Source: Bacteroidota bacterium (GTDB taxonomy: Bacteria; Bacteroidota; Ignavibacteria; UBA10030; UBA8401). From it: DNA of 7,127 nt. The stretch lies in contig DMPG01000287.1 of the NCBI GenBank assembly GCA_003456055.1, forward strand, positions 1 through 7,127, given 5' to 3'. Shown in pieces: positions 6,409 through 7,127 of this stretch. The notes under the pieces were generated by a model that saw nothing but the letters and a program-made list of their open reading frames with translations, made no database searches and was not told the DNA's origin. Both the position numbers and the translations under genes were made by a program. The first letter of the stretch is position 1. Every line of letters begins with the position of its first letter.

Positions 6409-7127
6409 ATGCCAACTCAAATTCATTCTACTGCAATTGTTAGTTCAAAAGCACAATTGGCGGACGGGGTTAGTGTTGAACCGTATGCAATCATAGAAGA
6501 TGATGTTATTATTGACGAAGGAACATACATTGGACCGCATACATTGATTGCAAATGGTGCGCGAATTGGTAAAAATTGTAAGATCCATAATGGCGCAGTT
6601 GTATCCACGGCTCCTCAGGATCTTTCGTATAAGAATGAACCGACAACATTTGAGCTTGGCGATAATTCAACCATCAGAGAATTTTGCACTCTTAACCGCG
6701 GAACAGTAAAACAGCACCAAAAATCAACCGTCGGCAGTAATTGTTTATTGATGGCATACACCCATGTTGCCCACGATTGCATCATTGGTAATAATGTGAT
6801 CATTGCAAATTCGGTGCAGATGGCAGGACATGTCACAATTCAAGATTATGCGATCATCGGCGGAATGACAGCAATCCATCAATTTGTGAATATTGGTGCG
6901 TACACAATGATTGGGGGACATTTCCGAATACCCAAAGATATTCCTCCATATATTATGGCAGGGGGATGGCCTGTAAGTTTTGAGCGATTGAATATTATTG
7001 GTCTTAAACGCCGCGGATTCACTCAAGAAGCAATTGAGTCTTTGAACGATGCTTACCGAATCTTATACCTTTCAAACCTTAATGTCTCTCAAGGTGTCGA
7101 AAAAATAAAATCTACAATGACGATCAC
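6409..7127 (+). CDS. lpxA: Acyl-ACP--UDP-N-acetylglucosamine O-acyltransferase LpxA, 3' end outside window (first 239 aa)
   Basis: LpxA performs the first step of lipid A synthesis, transferring a 3-hydroxyacyl chain from ACP to the 3-OH of UDP-GlcNAc; its product feeds the LpxC domain encoded upstream. Hexapeptide repeats start at residue 5 (IHSTAIV) and run to about 180. They include PQDLSYKNEPT (69-79), the LpxA-specific loop. H122 (VAHDC), H141 (AGH) and H157 (IHQF) match E. coli H125, H144 and H160 in spacing, H122 being the catalytic base. The C-terminal helical domain begins with GLKRRGF (198-204), matching the substrate-contacting R204/R205 of E. coli, and is cut at the window edge about 20-25 residues short of the usual end. 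G170 sits at the acyl-chain ruler position (E. coli G173), suggesting a long acyl chain (inference). E. coli H191 aligns with P188. The ATG at 6409 is 33 bases after lpxC/fabZ and has no Shine-Dalgarno sequence, only an A/T-rich leader. Confidence 0.96.
   Translation, partial: MPTQIHSTAIVSSKAQLADGVSVEPYAIIEDDVIIDEGTYIGPHTLIANGARIGKNCKIHNGAVVSTAPQDLSYKNEPTTFELGDNSTIREFCTLNRGTVKQHQKSTVGSNCLLMAYTHVAHDCIIGNNVIIANSVQMAGHVTIQDYAIIGGMTAIHQFVNIGAYTMIGGHFRIPKDIPPYIMAGGWPVSFERLNIIGLKRRGFTQEAIESLNDAYRILYLSNLNVSQGVEKIKSTMTI

Noticed and set aside
1..7127. CRISPR arrays, tRNA/rRNA genes, transposases, phage or defence genes
   Set aside because: None seen on either strand: the window is almost fully occupied by seven conserved housekeeping envelope genes, and the only repeat is the single palindrome at 4916-4957.

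Overview
The window reads entirely on the + strand as one envelope-biogenesis cluster: end of uppS, bamA, two tandem skp/ompH genes, lpxD, a fused lpxC/fabZ, and the start of lpxA. Both edges cut a gene (uppS lacks its 5' part, lpxA its 3' part). Every gene in between looks intact, with no frameshift or internal stop. There is no gene-free stretch longer than about 50 bases.

The likely host is a Gram-negative, LPS-making member of the Bacteroidota/Chlorobiota/Ignavibacteriota (FCB) lineage. The reasons are the single-chain LpxC-FabZ enzyme, which is characteristic of that group, the paired OmpH-like genes directly after bamA, a Trp-rich insert in the third POTRA domain of BamA, signal peptides ending in F-A before Gln-Gln, and a moderately AT-rich composition. 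In Bacteroides-type genomes uppS-bamA-ompH-ompH and lpxD-lpxC/fabZ-lpxA are, as I recall, usually two separate loci. Their adjacency here leans toward the Ignavibacteria/Chlorobi side, but the exact taxon cannot be fixed from this window.

Layout: bases 1-321 hold the UppS C-terminus (undecaprenyl carrier lipid). Bases 332-2704 encode BamA (outer-membrane protein insertase), and 2753-3268 and 3310-3822 encode two periplasmic Skp-like chaperones. A clean intrinsic terminator hairpin lies at 3828-3850. Lipid A synthesis follows: lpxD (3857-4918), lpxC/fabZ (4969-6375) and lpxA (6409 to the edge). A perfect 42-bp palindrome fills the lpxD-lpxC gap.

Functionally, UppS makes the carrier lipid for peptidoglycan and O-antigen. 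Skp holds unfolded outer-membrane proteins for BamA to insert. LpxA, LpxC and LpxD perform the first three steps of lipid A synthesis, and FabZ supplies the fatty-acid dehydration step that competes for the same 3-hydroxyacyl-ACP pool. All the catalytic residues I could align are present.

I found no sign of an undescribed system. The points most worth a second look are non-coding: the terminator placed 6 bases before the lpxD start, and the perfect palindrome between lpxD and lpxC, which looks like either a regulatory hairpin or a dispersed repeat.
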